A stretch of 64,000 bases of DNA from Chamaecrista fasciculata (lineage: Eukaryota; Streptophyta; Magnoliopsida; Fabales; Fabaceae): contig QANZ01007536.1 in NCBI GenBank assembly GCA_003254925.1, positions 50,380-114,379 on the forward strand, read 5' to 3'. The notes below the pieces were generated by a model that made no database searches, was not told where the DNA came from, and worked only from the letters and a program-made list of their open reading frames with translations. This document shows, piece by piece, positions 32,073 through 42,928 of the stretch (its first letter is position 1; every line of letters begins with the position of its first letter). A program made the translations under genes and the position numbers.

Positions 32073-33008
32073 AGTAATATAATGATAATCATGAAATTTT
32101 AAGAAAAATTCTTAATTAATATATTAAAAAAGACAACGTTTGATATTTTTATTATCATTTATGGTACAAGAATATATTATGACAAAATTGAATCCCACAC
32201 ATACATATGAACCTAAAATAATAATTTTAACATTTTCAAAAACAATAATAATTAGATGATGCATTATATTGAACTTTCATATAACAAGTGATAACCTGTA
32301 TTATTTATAAGGTAAATTATATTTTAGTATTATGTGGTTTGAGTTTATTTCATTTTGATAATTTAAAAATTGTAAAACGAGTGATCATAATTTAAAAGTT
32401 GTTAAACAGATGATCATGGGTAGCTTTCGCTTGATACTATTAGCAAAAAATGATCTTAAATGGTTGATCATTCCTTTCTTTTTGGACTAATGATTCTCTC
32501 TTAAAAGATGTCATTGCCTATGACTGAGTCATTGAGTCATATATTATTAGAAATCATGTTTCACACTCTTTTCAACATCATAATCTCATATCTGCTAACT
32601 AAATGTATAATGAGATAAATAACATGCTCTCTAAGATACAGAAAATTAAATGAGAGTCACATACTAATTTCATTAAATACTAACAAAATATATATTTTTG
32701 AAATATCAATATATATTTTTAAGATATATATTTAAGATGTTAATAGGGATAAACATGAATATTTAAAGATGATTGTTGTTATTCACAAGAGAGTACCAAA
32801 TATATGCATTTTACATTTTTGATATCTACTATTATTATCATACCAAATGTTAGTATTATAAATATCGGGTGTCTTATACTATGATATCACAAACCAAGAC
32901 ATTTGAGATACAATGATATCTGAGATGACAGCGTACCAAACGCACCTTAGATGATCCTTTTCAAATCATAAAATATCAATATAAAATCGACCCTAATCAT
33001 ACGATATA
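32073..33008. other. inter-copy DNA, with start of the upstream module of copy D
   Basis: AT-rich. The 32495 stretch matches 19800 downstream of copy A. The F-box upstream module of copy D begins near 32965 ('tcaaatcataaaatatcaatataaaat'). Confidence 0.5.
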
Positions 33009-34007
33009 GGGGAAATTGCATTTACCTACCCTAAACTATGTGTTCAATTATAATGTCCCTCTAATCTACGAAAAATAACAATTAACCCTCCAATCTATTG
33101 ATTTCGTAACAATGTCCTCCCAACCGTTAATAACACCGTTAACTTTTTTAACTTGAACTCCTTGTAAGTTGCATAAATACTTCATAAAATGGTCAAGTAG
33201 CATAATTACTCTTATAATGATTTAAATTTAAAATTTAAAATATATCATACACTTTAATTTTAAATCTTGTTACAAGCTTAATTTTTTTTTATTTTATTAT
33301 ATTTTATTTTTTAAATGTACTAGTTTATTTTTTATTTGATTAGATATTTTTCTATCTATAAAAGGATACTCTAAAATTAATTCTTATTTTCGAAAGACTC
33401 TCTCATGATAAAGTTTAAAATGATTTAGTCGCAAGAAATAAATATATGGAATAAGGATACTCAAAGAAGAGAAAAAAGTAGGAGGAGTGTAATTCTTATT
33501 ATCCAACTGAAATTGCTTAGTTACATCAAACCCTAAAGCGCTCTATTTATAGGCTAAAGGATATACAAGGGAGATGAATCTAACTTAATGTACATTATGA
33601 AAGAATAAGATCATATTCATGTGCATAGAGAAACTAAGGGAAAACTCAAACTTCTAAACACGGAGAATACCAAGAGACAAATGTGAATATTCACAAACAT
33701 AATTATTTACAACAATTTTGATCTTTTTGATTAAGATTATTAATACCCAAATATAAATTTGAAATATAAATTTTTTGAATTATAAAATTAGTTAGCTATA
33801 AAGGTAATCATGTCATCATTCAAAATTATTTAATAGCTTTATATAACATGTGCAACTCTTCAAAAATAAAAAGCTAATGGTGTTAGTAACGGTTGGGTGG
33901 ACATTGCTAAGAAATTAATAGATTAGGGGATTAATTGTTATTTTTCATAGATTAGGAGGGACATTGTAATTAAACACATAATTCAGGGTGGGTAAATGCA
34001 ATTCCCC
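33009..34007. mobile_element. Inverted-repeat element in the upstream module of copy D
   Basis: Arms of about 150 bp: GGGGAAATTGCATTTACC and GGTAAATGCAATTCCCC at the two ends, with TATA on both flanks. Copies A-C lack it: they read 'tcaaaatata' running straight into 'at(t)tat(t)tttatttatatac'. Superfamily unclear because the duplication is short. The interior 33400-33720 resembles an LTR core on the minus strand (TATAAATAGAGCGC), possibly a second insertion. Confidence 0.65.
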
Positions 34008-34149
34008 TATAATTTATTCTTATTTATATACTATAACTTGTACAAAATATTCTTATATATTTGGACTTTGGTTAACATATTTTCAACAAAAAATATTTAA
34101 AAAAGATGTTTTTTATTTGATATAGAATTACATGGTCACGAAGTGAACA

Positions 34150-34159
34150 GTATAAAAAG
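34150..34159 (+). promoter_or_regulatory. TATA box of F-box copy D
   Basis: GTATAAAAAG followed by CCCTTAGGTCAC, as in copies B and C, but the gene behind it is dead. Confidence 0.7.
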
Positions 34160-34305
34160 CCCTTAGGTCACAGTTCTTCCTCGATTGATTTATTGTTGTG
34201 GGATGACTTAAAGGTATGTAACAAATTAAAACTCTTTGCATAATCTTCCATTATATTTACTATTCTTTTACATATTTTGACACTAATACATACACACAGA
34301 AAGTC

Positions 34306-34640
34306 ATGGAAACGCAAAACAGTTCATTCTCCGATCTCCCTCATGATCTTCTCTCCGATATCTCAGAGCGATTAGGACTCATCGATCTCCCAAATTGCCC
34401 TTTCGCTTCGACCAATTTGAATTTTGTCGCGGCATTCTCGGATTCCCTGACTAACAGAGACTGCGCCGTCGTCGTTTTCCGGCGCGGAAGCGATATACTA
34501 TTCAATGTGGAGCTCTGTTTTCTTCGCCGAGGCGATTCGGAATGGAGTCGGCACCAGTATTACCACCATTTATTCCAATTGTGACTCATAACGAACGTGA
34601 TTCATCACAAAGGGGCTTTTCACTTTCTAGATGATTCTAT
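34306..34640 (+). pseudogene. F-box/DUF295 gene copy D, dead
   Basis: It starts METQNSSFSDLPHDLLSDIS, ERLGLID, then jumps to LPNCPFASTNL, lacking 99 codons (297 bp) present in B. The junction is a single ATCGATCT (34381-34388); in B this 8-mer occurs at both ends of the missing stretch (21446 and 21743). The frame is kept across the junction but ends at 34584, and similarity to B is cut off near 34640, where a Mutator-like arm begins. TATA box and leader intron signals (gt 34214, cag 34299) survive. Confidence 0.9.
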
Positions 34641-35420
34641 AGTTCGAATTGGTCCCGTATTTTTTGTCCAGGTCCCAAATTAGTTTTATATTTTTTTTTT
34701 GTCTTAGTTTTGGTCTCATATATTTTTAAAAGCTCTCACCGTTAGCCCTTTCATGGAATCCGTCCATTATAATGTTAAGGTTGACGTGTCATGATGACTA
34801 GGCCACTGACTTGGGTAAGTGAAATGAAAATGGACGATTCTGCAACAAATAATAGTATTTTGAATGCTAAATGAGATTTTGATGAACAACCATATTTAAA
34901 ATCGTTGTATCATTGACATCTTCCTCGTCGCGCCGCCAACTTCATCTCCCTCATATTCCTCCAAGCTCCCTACGGCAAGCACTACTATCCAAGATGAGGT
35001 CCCAATCTTTCTCCAACGCTCGCATGGTTCCTCATGGAAAGCCCAACCATGATTTGTTCTTTGAATTTGAGTTGATTTTATATTTTTTTATACTTAAATT
35101 TATATTTTTTTGGTCCTTAAATTTTATCTAAGGACTAAATCGTTGGTGATTGCGGTATTTCAAAGATGAAGTAATATATTTTTTGATTAACTTTTTTCAA
35201 TAAATTAATGATAGATTGTATCCTATTTTTCAATCTAAGTTAAGATTTGAGTTTTTTTTTCTATCAATTTACATTACATATCATTAGTCACATAGATTCG
35301 ATCGTTAATATTTGACTAAAGTAAGAGGAAAAAGATAAAATTGATTAAAATGTTGAAACATTAGAGACAAAATTAACGCTAAAAGAAATTGGGGACAAAA
35401 TTAGTACTTTTGCCTAAATT
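34640..35420. mobile_element. MITE remnants downstream of copy D
   Basis: 34640-34760 ('ttcgaattggtccc...aggtcccaaatt', 'tcttagttttggtctcatat') resembles an arm of the 25996-27001 element. 35105-35415 is a copy of the repeat at 8864-9514 without its inner insert. Between them, 34915-35060 is GC-richer and coding-like ('tcgtcgcgccgccaacttc'), possibly a captured fragment; not identified. Confidence 0.5.
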
Positions 35421-35598
35421 TTAAACTTTTATCCAGAAAGGATAGAGGGAGAAACTTTTAATAATAATGAAGAATAAGAAATCTGGGTGAGGGAGAAACT
35501 TTTTTCAATAATTAATTTTTCCATTTTGAAATAGATATTTCCACATGTTCTTGCCGCCAAATTGAGTGTTTCTTTGGGCCTTGATAGTAAAGTAGTAC

Positions 35599-36243
35599 TA
35601 GGACTGTTTAAATCCAATCATTCCAAACTCAATCGATCAATTCAATTTAAACCGATTAAAATCGACCAAAACCAATCATCTAATTGGTTGAATTGAAAGA
35701 AAAAGAATGAAAATCAATTAGTTCGGTTCGGTTGGTTTTGAAAACCAAAAACCGAACGAACCAAACTGAACTATATTAATAATTTAATTAAATATTATTT
35801 ATATTATATTAAATAAAAAACATCCCTATCTCTAAACTTAATTTCTTCATTTTTTATTTTCCCTTATTTAGTTGTCCCTCACACTCAAACTTGGTCCCTT
35901 TTTATTTTACAATTCATAGTTTTACATTTCATCCTTCCTTCATCACTTCATCTTCAACCTTCATCCTTCATCACAATTTACAATTTCTAATCTTTTCTTA
36001 TATTTTCTAGATTTTTATATATTTTGTATTTTTTAGATTTTTAACTTAATGAATATATAGAAAATCGATTAACCAATCCAATCCAATCCAATCCAATCCA
36101 AATCAATTAAAGTTGGTTTAGATTGGTTTGGTTGACCTAAAATGACTGAATTAATTGAATGGCTTTAGTTGTCATCCAATTTGTTTGGTCCGGTTGAAAA
36201 AAAAATGTCAAAACTGATCCAAACCGAAGTTTGAACACTTCTA
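35599..36243. mobile_element. hAT MITE with 8-bp duplication
   Basis: Ends TAGGACTGTTTAAA and TTTGAACACTTCTA (inverse TAGAAGTGTTCAAA), flanked by perfect AGTAGTAC (35591-35598, 36244-36251). The paralogous stretch near 29210-29225 reads 'aaagtagtacattt' without the insert. The interior holds 'ccgaaccga' words and an (AATCC)n run near 36074-36103. Non-coding. Confidence 0.85.
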
Positions 36244-36344
36244 AGTAGTACATTTATTTTTTTAGGGGTCAAAGGGCTTATAATTAGGGCCTCCATCATT
36301 AAAGGTTAATAGGCCCAAGAAATGTTTGCAAAAACACAAATGTT

Positions 36345-36351
36345 CTTAAAA
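36345..36351 (-). terminator. RNA polymerase III termination T run
   Basis: Minus-strand T run immediately 3' of the tRNA-Ala gene. Confidence 0.7.
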
Positions 36352-36353
36352 AT

Positions 36354-36426
36354 TGGAGATGCAGGGGATCGAACCCTGTACCTCTCGCATGCAAAGCGAG
36401 CGCTCTACCATTTGAGCTACATCCCC
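36354..36426 (-). tRNA. tRNA-Ala (anticodon TGC)
   Basis: On the minus strand GGGGATGTAGCTCAAATGGT starts a full cloverleaf. The A box is TAGCTCAAATGG, the anticodon loop TTTGCAT (TGC) is closed by GCTCGC/GCGAGA, the B box is GGTTCGATCCC, and the acceptor end CATCTCC pairs with GGGGATG, followed by discriminator A. A T run (TTTTT) just downstream is a pol III stop. No intron; CCA is not encoded, as expected for a nuclear gene. Confidence 0.97.
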
Positions 36427-36590
36427 AACGCATAATACCTTTCGACATTTATTATAAATTGTCTTTTTACCAAATAGAAATTTCTCAGACTTTCTCACTG
36501 CCATTACGAATTTGGGGATTATAGAGATAAAAAGTGTGGAGATATTGGATAACGAAGAAAGAAACGCACCAAAGCGCAGAGAAGAAGCTA

Positions 36591-37706
36591 ATGGCTGCTA
36601 CGACCATGGCGTTAACATTGTCTTCTTTGTCGACGAGTGGAAGCATGAGACCTCGCGTTCCTTCAGCTTCTCTCACATTCCTTGCTGGTTCTTCAAAACC
36701 CACATCACTCTCTTTCAATGCTTCCCGCGATTCTTCCTCCACTACTCGATCTTCCTTGCTTCACTGCTCCTTCCTCTCCCCTTCTTCCTCTCTCTCTTCT
36801 TCTTCTTCGGTTTCAGGTAATTCTATCATAAACCCATTTATTTGGTGATTTTCCCATATGGGTTAGTAGTATTTCTGTCTATATATCTGATTGAACAGGA
36901 TGGAGTGTTGATATGCGAACTAAAAGTGAGCTTTTTTTGTTTTGAATTGCTTGATTTAGTGTTTAATCATTGGACTTGTTGCAATATAACCTTAGATTGA
37001 GTTGTATAGTGATAAAGTGCTTATGGAATGACTTATTTGCAATGAGTTATGAATTTTTGGGACTAAATCTAGAATTTGAAAACAAATGAAAGACTAAAAT
37101 GATAACGCCTAGATAATTTAGGAATGTTAGTTTACTCAATATATTTGTGGTATAAATTTATCACTTCCTGATGGGATTTTCTCTTTATTATATTGTATTG
37201 TAGTTACTCTGCAGCTCTTTTTGTTTGAGAGAAGAATGGACAGCAAGGGAAACTAGAGAGAGTGTTAGATGAAAGCAAAATAACATAGCAATTTGAAATG
37301 TTCATTTAGCATTGCCATCACTCATTATAAATGTTATGAATGCTTGAAATTTGCCATGCTTAGTTATTTATTATACTCTGGGAGTATGTTGTAAAAAGCT
37401 TTCTTCAGATTTGGTTGGACTTTCTCTTAGCTGAGTTCTCCATTTTCAGGTTTATCACTGGGTTTGGATTTTAAATCGAATATCGGCACTGGAAGAGCAA
37501 AAGGTGGACGCTTAGTTGTAAGGGCAGGCAAAGCTGCTCTTTGTTTGACCAAGAGGAACAGGTCACGAAAATCACTAGCACGGACTCATGGTTTCCGCAT
37601 TCGAATGAGAACCACGAGTGGAAGAGCAGTACTAAAGCGCCGACGTGCCAAGGGACGGAAGGTCCTTTGCACGAAGTCTTATCCCAACAGTGGCAAAATG
37701 TCTTAA
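36591..37706 (+). CDS. Chloroplast 50S ribosomal protein L34 (bL34c), nuclear gene
   Basis: Two exons, 36591-36816 and 37450-37706, join in phase 1 (CAG|GTAA donor, TTTTCAG acceptor) to give 160 aa. bL34 is a small basic protein of the plastid large ribosomal subunit. Residues 1 to about 90 form a Ser/Thr-rich, acid-poor chloroplast transit peptide ([19 protein letters not shown]). The mature part ends with the hallmark [35 protein letters not shown], an L34 signature in which RTHGFRxRM and GRxVLxxRRxKGRxxL are recognisable. Length is close to other plant RPL34 precursors. It lies back to back with tRNA-Ala, with 164 bp between tRNA 5' end and ATG. Confidence 0.96.
36817..37449 (+). other. 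RPL34 intron
   Basis: 633-bp GT-AG intron separating the transit-peptide exon from the ribosomal-domain exon. Nothing else recognised inside. Confidence 0.85.
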
Positions 37707-38785
37707 ACTTACTATTTCTGTAGGTAAAAGTTTTAATTCCTGTGAACACTTTTGGATGCCAAGTTTTTTCTCCTTATTATGTATTGCTTTTTGTACTCTT
37801 TGTATTTGAAATGTTGTATTTTTTATGTCATCAACTATTGTCCTTGACCCCCTGTCATTTACTTATCTTGTTATTTGCATTCTTAGTTGATCCAAAGATG
37901 TTTGCTGCAACTTAATTCACAAATTATCCTTAATTAGATGACAAACTCAATTGCTATAAATAATTAGTTCTGCATGTAGAGTGTCCCTTTCTTTACTATT
38001 TTGGCCTTGTAATCATTAGTCTTTTGTCGTCTGATACTACATTATCTGATTATGTTTTGGTGAATATTCCATCTTCACTTGCACCATTTTGCAATGCCTT
38101 TGCTGTATTGCATTACATTGAGATTTTCCCTATTTCTCCCCATCTAATAGTGTAGCTGACTTAATGATGCAAAGGGGTTATGCCGTTCTCTCTTTCATGT
38201 ATGATGGTCCCTGAGATTCGTTATTTCATTGAAATCCAAGTGATCTTTTACCATCAACAAATGATATATGACAAGCATGTTTTTTATGAGTATTCATTCA
38301 ACGGCATTAAGAGAAAATGTATCTGATCTGAGTTGTTACTCTGGTAACTGCGAACCTCTATGCTAATAGGAAATACCCAAAATCCTAGTTCGTGCAGCAT
38401 TCAATAACTCAATATGCATGAGCTTTTTTTTGTTTGATTGCTTTGGTGTTTATAGATGTTTGTGATGTTCTTTTTTGGATTGGATTCTCCTGTTCTACAC
38501 TCTCCTGTGGGAACCTTAACTAGCATCTGAACCATATATCTTAGTCAGATTTGCATTTGTATAAAAGCTTTATATCATTACCTGAGTAACTTGTGGCTGT
38601 TGCTTTAGACAATATGAGATGATGTTTGTCTATCTAATCTTTTATCTGTTGCAAATATTTTTATAAAGGGTTCTGAATGCAGAAGCATTCTTGCTGTCTT
38701 GACACATCAACTAGTACATGATCTATAGAAGTAAAACATCAACCAAATGGATCACTAGGTGAAAACAAGGATTAGTTAGAACAAT
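37707..38785. other. intergenic between convergent RPL34 and protease genes
   Basis: Holds the two 3'UTRs. No coding region, RNA gene or repeat recognised. Confidence 0.5.
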
Positions 38786-40716
38786 TTAAAAAGTTGGATA
38801 AGAAGCACGCATATTAATGCCACAGTGACCTTGCAAACTATCATCATCTCTAAACAGCTTCATGTAACCATGATCACCCCAAGTGTCTCCCCATGAGTTC
38901 TTGATCAGCCAATATTTCTGCCCATCTTCACTTCCATAGCCAATCACAGTGACCCCAAGATTGAGCGAATCGCCACACGACTCGTTGTATATCCCTCCCT
39001 CGTAAAACCGAAAGTCATCACTGATAGGAATAGCAATGGCAGCCGATACAGGTTGCGTAGCCACGGCTTGTAGCAGTTTTTCGTCGCTATCGGGTGACAC
39101 ATTCTTGAAGCCTTTGATTTTGGCTGCAGGTTTAGATGCCTTCTCAGTGTCACATTCTCCTTCCTGTCCTTGATATGGATAATCTGCTTCACTAGCCACT
39201 CCTTTGTTCTTCATGATGTATTTGAAGCCTTCGTTCATGATATCTTCGTCGTTGTTGTCGTCGTCGTCATTCTCCTCAGTGCAGTCAACTAGTTGTTGCT
39301 CAGACAATGGTCTTAACTTACCAGTTTTGATCTGCACAATGCCTTCTACTGCTGCTATAGTAGAAAATGCCCACCAACTTCCTGCATATATGAGTTAATT
39401 ATGGTAATCAGTGATTTTATTTTGAAAATATTTACAAGTTTTCAGTTTAGTTTATAGATTTTAGTAATAAACTGATCTTTAACAACATATCTAAGAAAAA
39501 TATGGTAGTAAACAAGTGAAATACTATTTATATCATCAAGGTTTTTAGTGTGTGATGATTTGCAGCATCTTAAGATATATATACATATATATAATGTGAC
39601 ATGCCTTGTACACTTGGGAATGCTAGATGACCACATAGAATATTGCTTCCGTTGTATGTCCCATCTTCAGAAGAACCATCGAGTACTGAAAAGTGAAAAC
39701 ATTCACAAACTCAAATATGTCAATAAAATTAAACATCTATAAAAAAAATATATATATTGCCATATACGTTAATCTTGCCTGTGACTAACTGGTTCAATCT
39801 GCTGAGACTTGAAACAATATCTTATTATTTTACACAATATAATTGTACCTGTAATTATATTTGTATTTTTGTTGTAAGACTTGAATTTAAACTATATCTT
39901 GTTATTTATATTTGTATAGACTATATATATTTCTTGTTTAATATTATTAAGAGTAAACTAACAATTTGGTGTCTGAAACATCAACGAGCTCACAATTCAG
40001 TTTTTGAAAAATTGAAATATATAGTTTAGTCCCTAAAAGATCCAATATACTTTTTAGTCCCTGAAAAGATTAAAATGATATGTACCACATCGATCTTGAT
40101 TCTTGATGTGAGAAACGGCTCCTTTCTGTCTCCAGTCCACGCTATCTGGAATCTCTGGAGCTTCCGGAGCTTCGCTATCTTCATCGTCAAACGACGCCGT
40201 CTCGAATGGGCTAAAAATCGGCGTCGTTCCAGGAGCCTCCGACCTCGAGATCTTAAACCCGGTGTGGGATTCAAAAAACTCGTCTGTGGTCAAATCAGCA
40301 AATTGATTCAATCCCAAAGTGTAACTATTTCCCTCTTGTTTGTTAAACTCCTCAATGTACTCAAAATTCTGCTGGAATATCATCTGTCGTTTCTTCTTCT
40401 CATTGTCGTTTGAGTATCTGCGTTTGAACTTCGCCATCCATCTCTCGTGTGCCGTTTCCACGGATTCTGCGTACCGAATCTGACTACTACTAGTGCTACT
40501 ATGTGTGAAAGCTTGGAGGTAATACATGGCTTCTGCAATGGCTTCTCTGTAGGAAGCTTCAGCCACGGCTTCTTTGTACTCATCATTGGTTTGGTCGTCG
40601 TTTGAGGAATAGTACACGTTTTGCACTACTGCGTACAGAGCACGTGAGTTGGCTGGATGTGCACGTGAGCACAGGTACAAAATGATACAAATGCAAGTGA
40701 GGAGTGAAAAAGCCAT
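38786..40716 (-). CDS. Papain-family (C1A) protease homologue, catalytic residues lost
   Basis: Exons 40716-40086 and 39381-38786 join in phase 1 to give 408 aa. Signal peptide at about residues 1-26 (MAFSLLTCICIILYLCSRAH), then an unusual insert with KEAVAEASYREAIAEA, an I29 inhibitor prodomain with an ERFNIN-like EKKKRQMIFQQNFEYIEEFN, and a C1A domain from IPDSVDWRQKGAV. The expected active-site GSCWAFS reads GSWWAFS: Trp213 replaces the nucleophile. The expected LNHGV reads LNLGV: Leu352 replaces the catalytic His. Gln207 of the oxyanion hole and Asn372 (KNSWG) remain. The usual GCNGG motif is replaced by an acidic run (residues 246-257), so one conserved disulfide should be missing. The frame is intact, so it looks like a secreted or vacuolar pseudoenzyme. 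A young pseudogene not yet interrupted is the alternative. Confidence 0.88.
39382..40085 (-). other. Intron of the protease homologue
   Basis: 704-bp GT-AG intron (donor GTG|GTACAT, acceptor ATGCAG|GAAG). It contains part of a MITE at 39951-40075 and an AT-rich core. Confidence 0.8.
39951..40075. mobile_element. Partial MITE in the protease intron
   Basis: 'gagtaaactaacaatttggt' and 'caatttagtccctaaaag'-type words match the first half of the element at 9530-9793. It ends about 10 bp from the 5' splice site of the intron. Confidence 0.6.
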
Positions 40717-40758
40717 GTTTTGATGATGAATTCGAATTATGAGTGAGTATGTGGTTGG

Positions 40759-40767
40759 CTTTTATAG
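40759..40767 (-). promoter_or_regulatory. TATA box of the protease homologue
   Basis: Minus strand reads CTATAAAAG, about 43 bp upstream of the ATG at 40716; this implies a short leader. Confidence 0.65.
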
Positions 40768-42728
40768 AAACTTGGATAGTGAGTACGAAGTTACGATAAT
40801 TTCGGAGTATGGCGTGAAGGAGAGGTTAATTAATGAACTAATTATGGAGTGATGAGTTAGAAAAAAGGAATGGGAAAAATACAAAATTTAATTTGTACGT
40901 TCCGGCAATCAAGATAAAATGCCTTAGCTTTGGCGGTCAAAGTAAACTATATCAATTAAAACTCTAAAGTGTCTGCATGCATGCATCTCTAATTCGTTCT
41001 TTTATTATCCCCCTGATGATTCCCCTCACGTTACTTTCACTACAACTTCCCCTTTTCAAAACTAATCAATTATTGATTTTGGTTAATTATGATACAGAGC
41101 CATTTTATTTATATAAAGGAGAATATATAGATTTATTTTCTTAATGTAAAGGAGTGATCATTAGGAGAAGATCGATTAGATGATCTCGACTGCCCATTGA
41201 GACACCTATAACAAATCCAGTGCAAGTGACGATTAGGATTCTATAATTTACGTATTTTAGTATATTTGTATTTCAACATATATGCTCTAATGCTCCCACC
41301 ACAATTATAAAACTTGAATGAATATCAAGATCAATCTATATGTCAAATTCTAGGGATAGTCGAATACTAGATATGAATTTGTTATTGATTTTTCTTTATA
41401 AGAAGAGAAGTTATTCTTTCACTGCCAACTCATTTATTAGAATCTATAACACATTTTCACTGCCAACTCATTTATTAGAATCTATAACACATATGAGAGA
41501 GTGAGAAATCATCTAAGGTTATAAGAAGGAAGATTTTTCTTTCTCTGCCAACTCAGTTATTATGACACATAAAAAATAAATCATTCAGGTTAACATATTA
41601 TCTAACTCAAAAATAATGACAAAAATCAAACGAAATCGTATTTTGCATTAACGATAGAATAAAAAAAAAATTTAACGACCGAAATGGAATTCACTCTTTA
41701 GATTAAGGAGCAAAATGAGACTCAAATGGTGAAATTCTAAAATAGCCATATATTATGGATAGCATTTTGATATTTATCTCTAAAAATGTATTGGGAGAAT
41801 TAATATCTCTTAAATATTATACAATTTAATTTGTCATAAAATATTATATTATATAGGTAACAAATATTTCAGGCAAAACAAAAAAATATATATATGTAAC
41901 AAAATACGATTATAATGTCTACCTGCTATACTTCTTACCCTTCAAAATTTTATAATAGTTAATAATGAAATCTTGTTTCATAAAAATGTTTTAGCAGTAA
42001 ATAATATACTAACTAGTGTGCATCACCAAAATATGCAAAGGGCACTTTATCAATCACCGAAGTATTTAGCACAAAAAAAGAATCACTGAAATAAATTAAA
42101 ATGGATCGATCTATTTCTGTTTGTTAACTTGTAATCTAGCTAGATATACGGTCATCTTTTCCTTCATAATAGTTATAAGTCAGCAATATTTGAAGCTTAT
42201 GGTGACCAATAGGATTCATGTCAACCCACCTATACTTTTTTCAGGCTATTCGATCATTCTACCTCCAGTCAAGGCGTTTCATAACCAGATTGATGATCAA
42301 GCTAGCTCAACTTAATTTTTAACTTTTTTTTTTTTTAAAAAAACATATTATTAAAAAGAAAAATTTACAAAAATGACCGTAGTCAAAGTCAAGCCAATAA
42401 ACACTTTTATGTATACAGTTTAGCCTCCTAAAATTGAATTAACTTCAATTCATTACACTTTGTTCCCTAAACTTTGAATTATAACATTTTACTCCCTCAA
42501 CTTAAAACAAACACTACAACCTTTTTGTAATGTCATGCTACAACTTAAACTATATTACAACAATCTTGATTTTTTTTTGAAAGTATATTTTTGGTCCTTT
42601 AATTATTTACGGTCATGTTTCAATTTTGTCCTTTAATTCATCATTTTTGTTATATATATATAGTAACAATAATCTTAAGGGTTAAGATACGTTTCAATTG
42701 ATTCTGAAAGTTAAAGGAATAAAAAGAA
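40768..42728. other. intergenic, no gene seen
   Basis: AT-rich. Contains a 38-bp tandem duplication at 41418-41492 and, from about 42400, palindrome-like sequence into which the copia element inserted. No coding region recognised. Confidence 0.5.
41418..41492. repeat. 38-bp tandem duplication
   Basis: 'cactgccaactcatttatta' plus 18 more bases repeated twice head to tail. Confidence 0.85.
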
Positions 42729-42928
42729 TGCACGAAATAGCAAGCAAATAGGATGATTTCATTACTACAATTAGGGGTACAAATATACAGCCGCAAAGAA
42801 GGAAAAAGGTGTAACGAAAAGGGGACCCACTTCCTAACAGAAAGAATTCCTAAGAGGCTACCAGAAGAAAAATATGTACACGTATATTCTTTACAGAAAG
42901 AATTAATAAATAAAATAATAATTCTACA
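42729..42928 (-). repeat. 3' LTR of the young copia element
   Basis: 200 bp, identical by eye to 47322-47521. Confidence 0.95.

Noticed and set aside
39590-39690. Extra exon in the protease intron (minus frame GSSEDGTYNGSNILCGHLAF)
   Set aside because: Exons 1 and 2 already join exactly in phase through the active-site motif; no papain similarity in this stretch.
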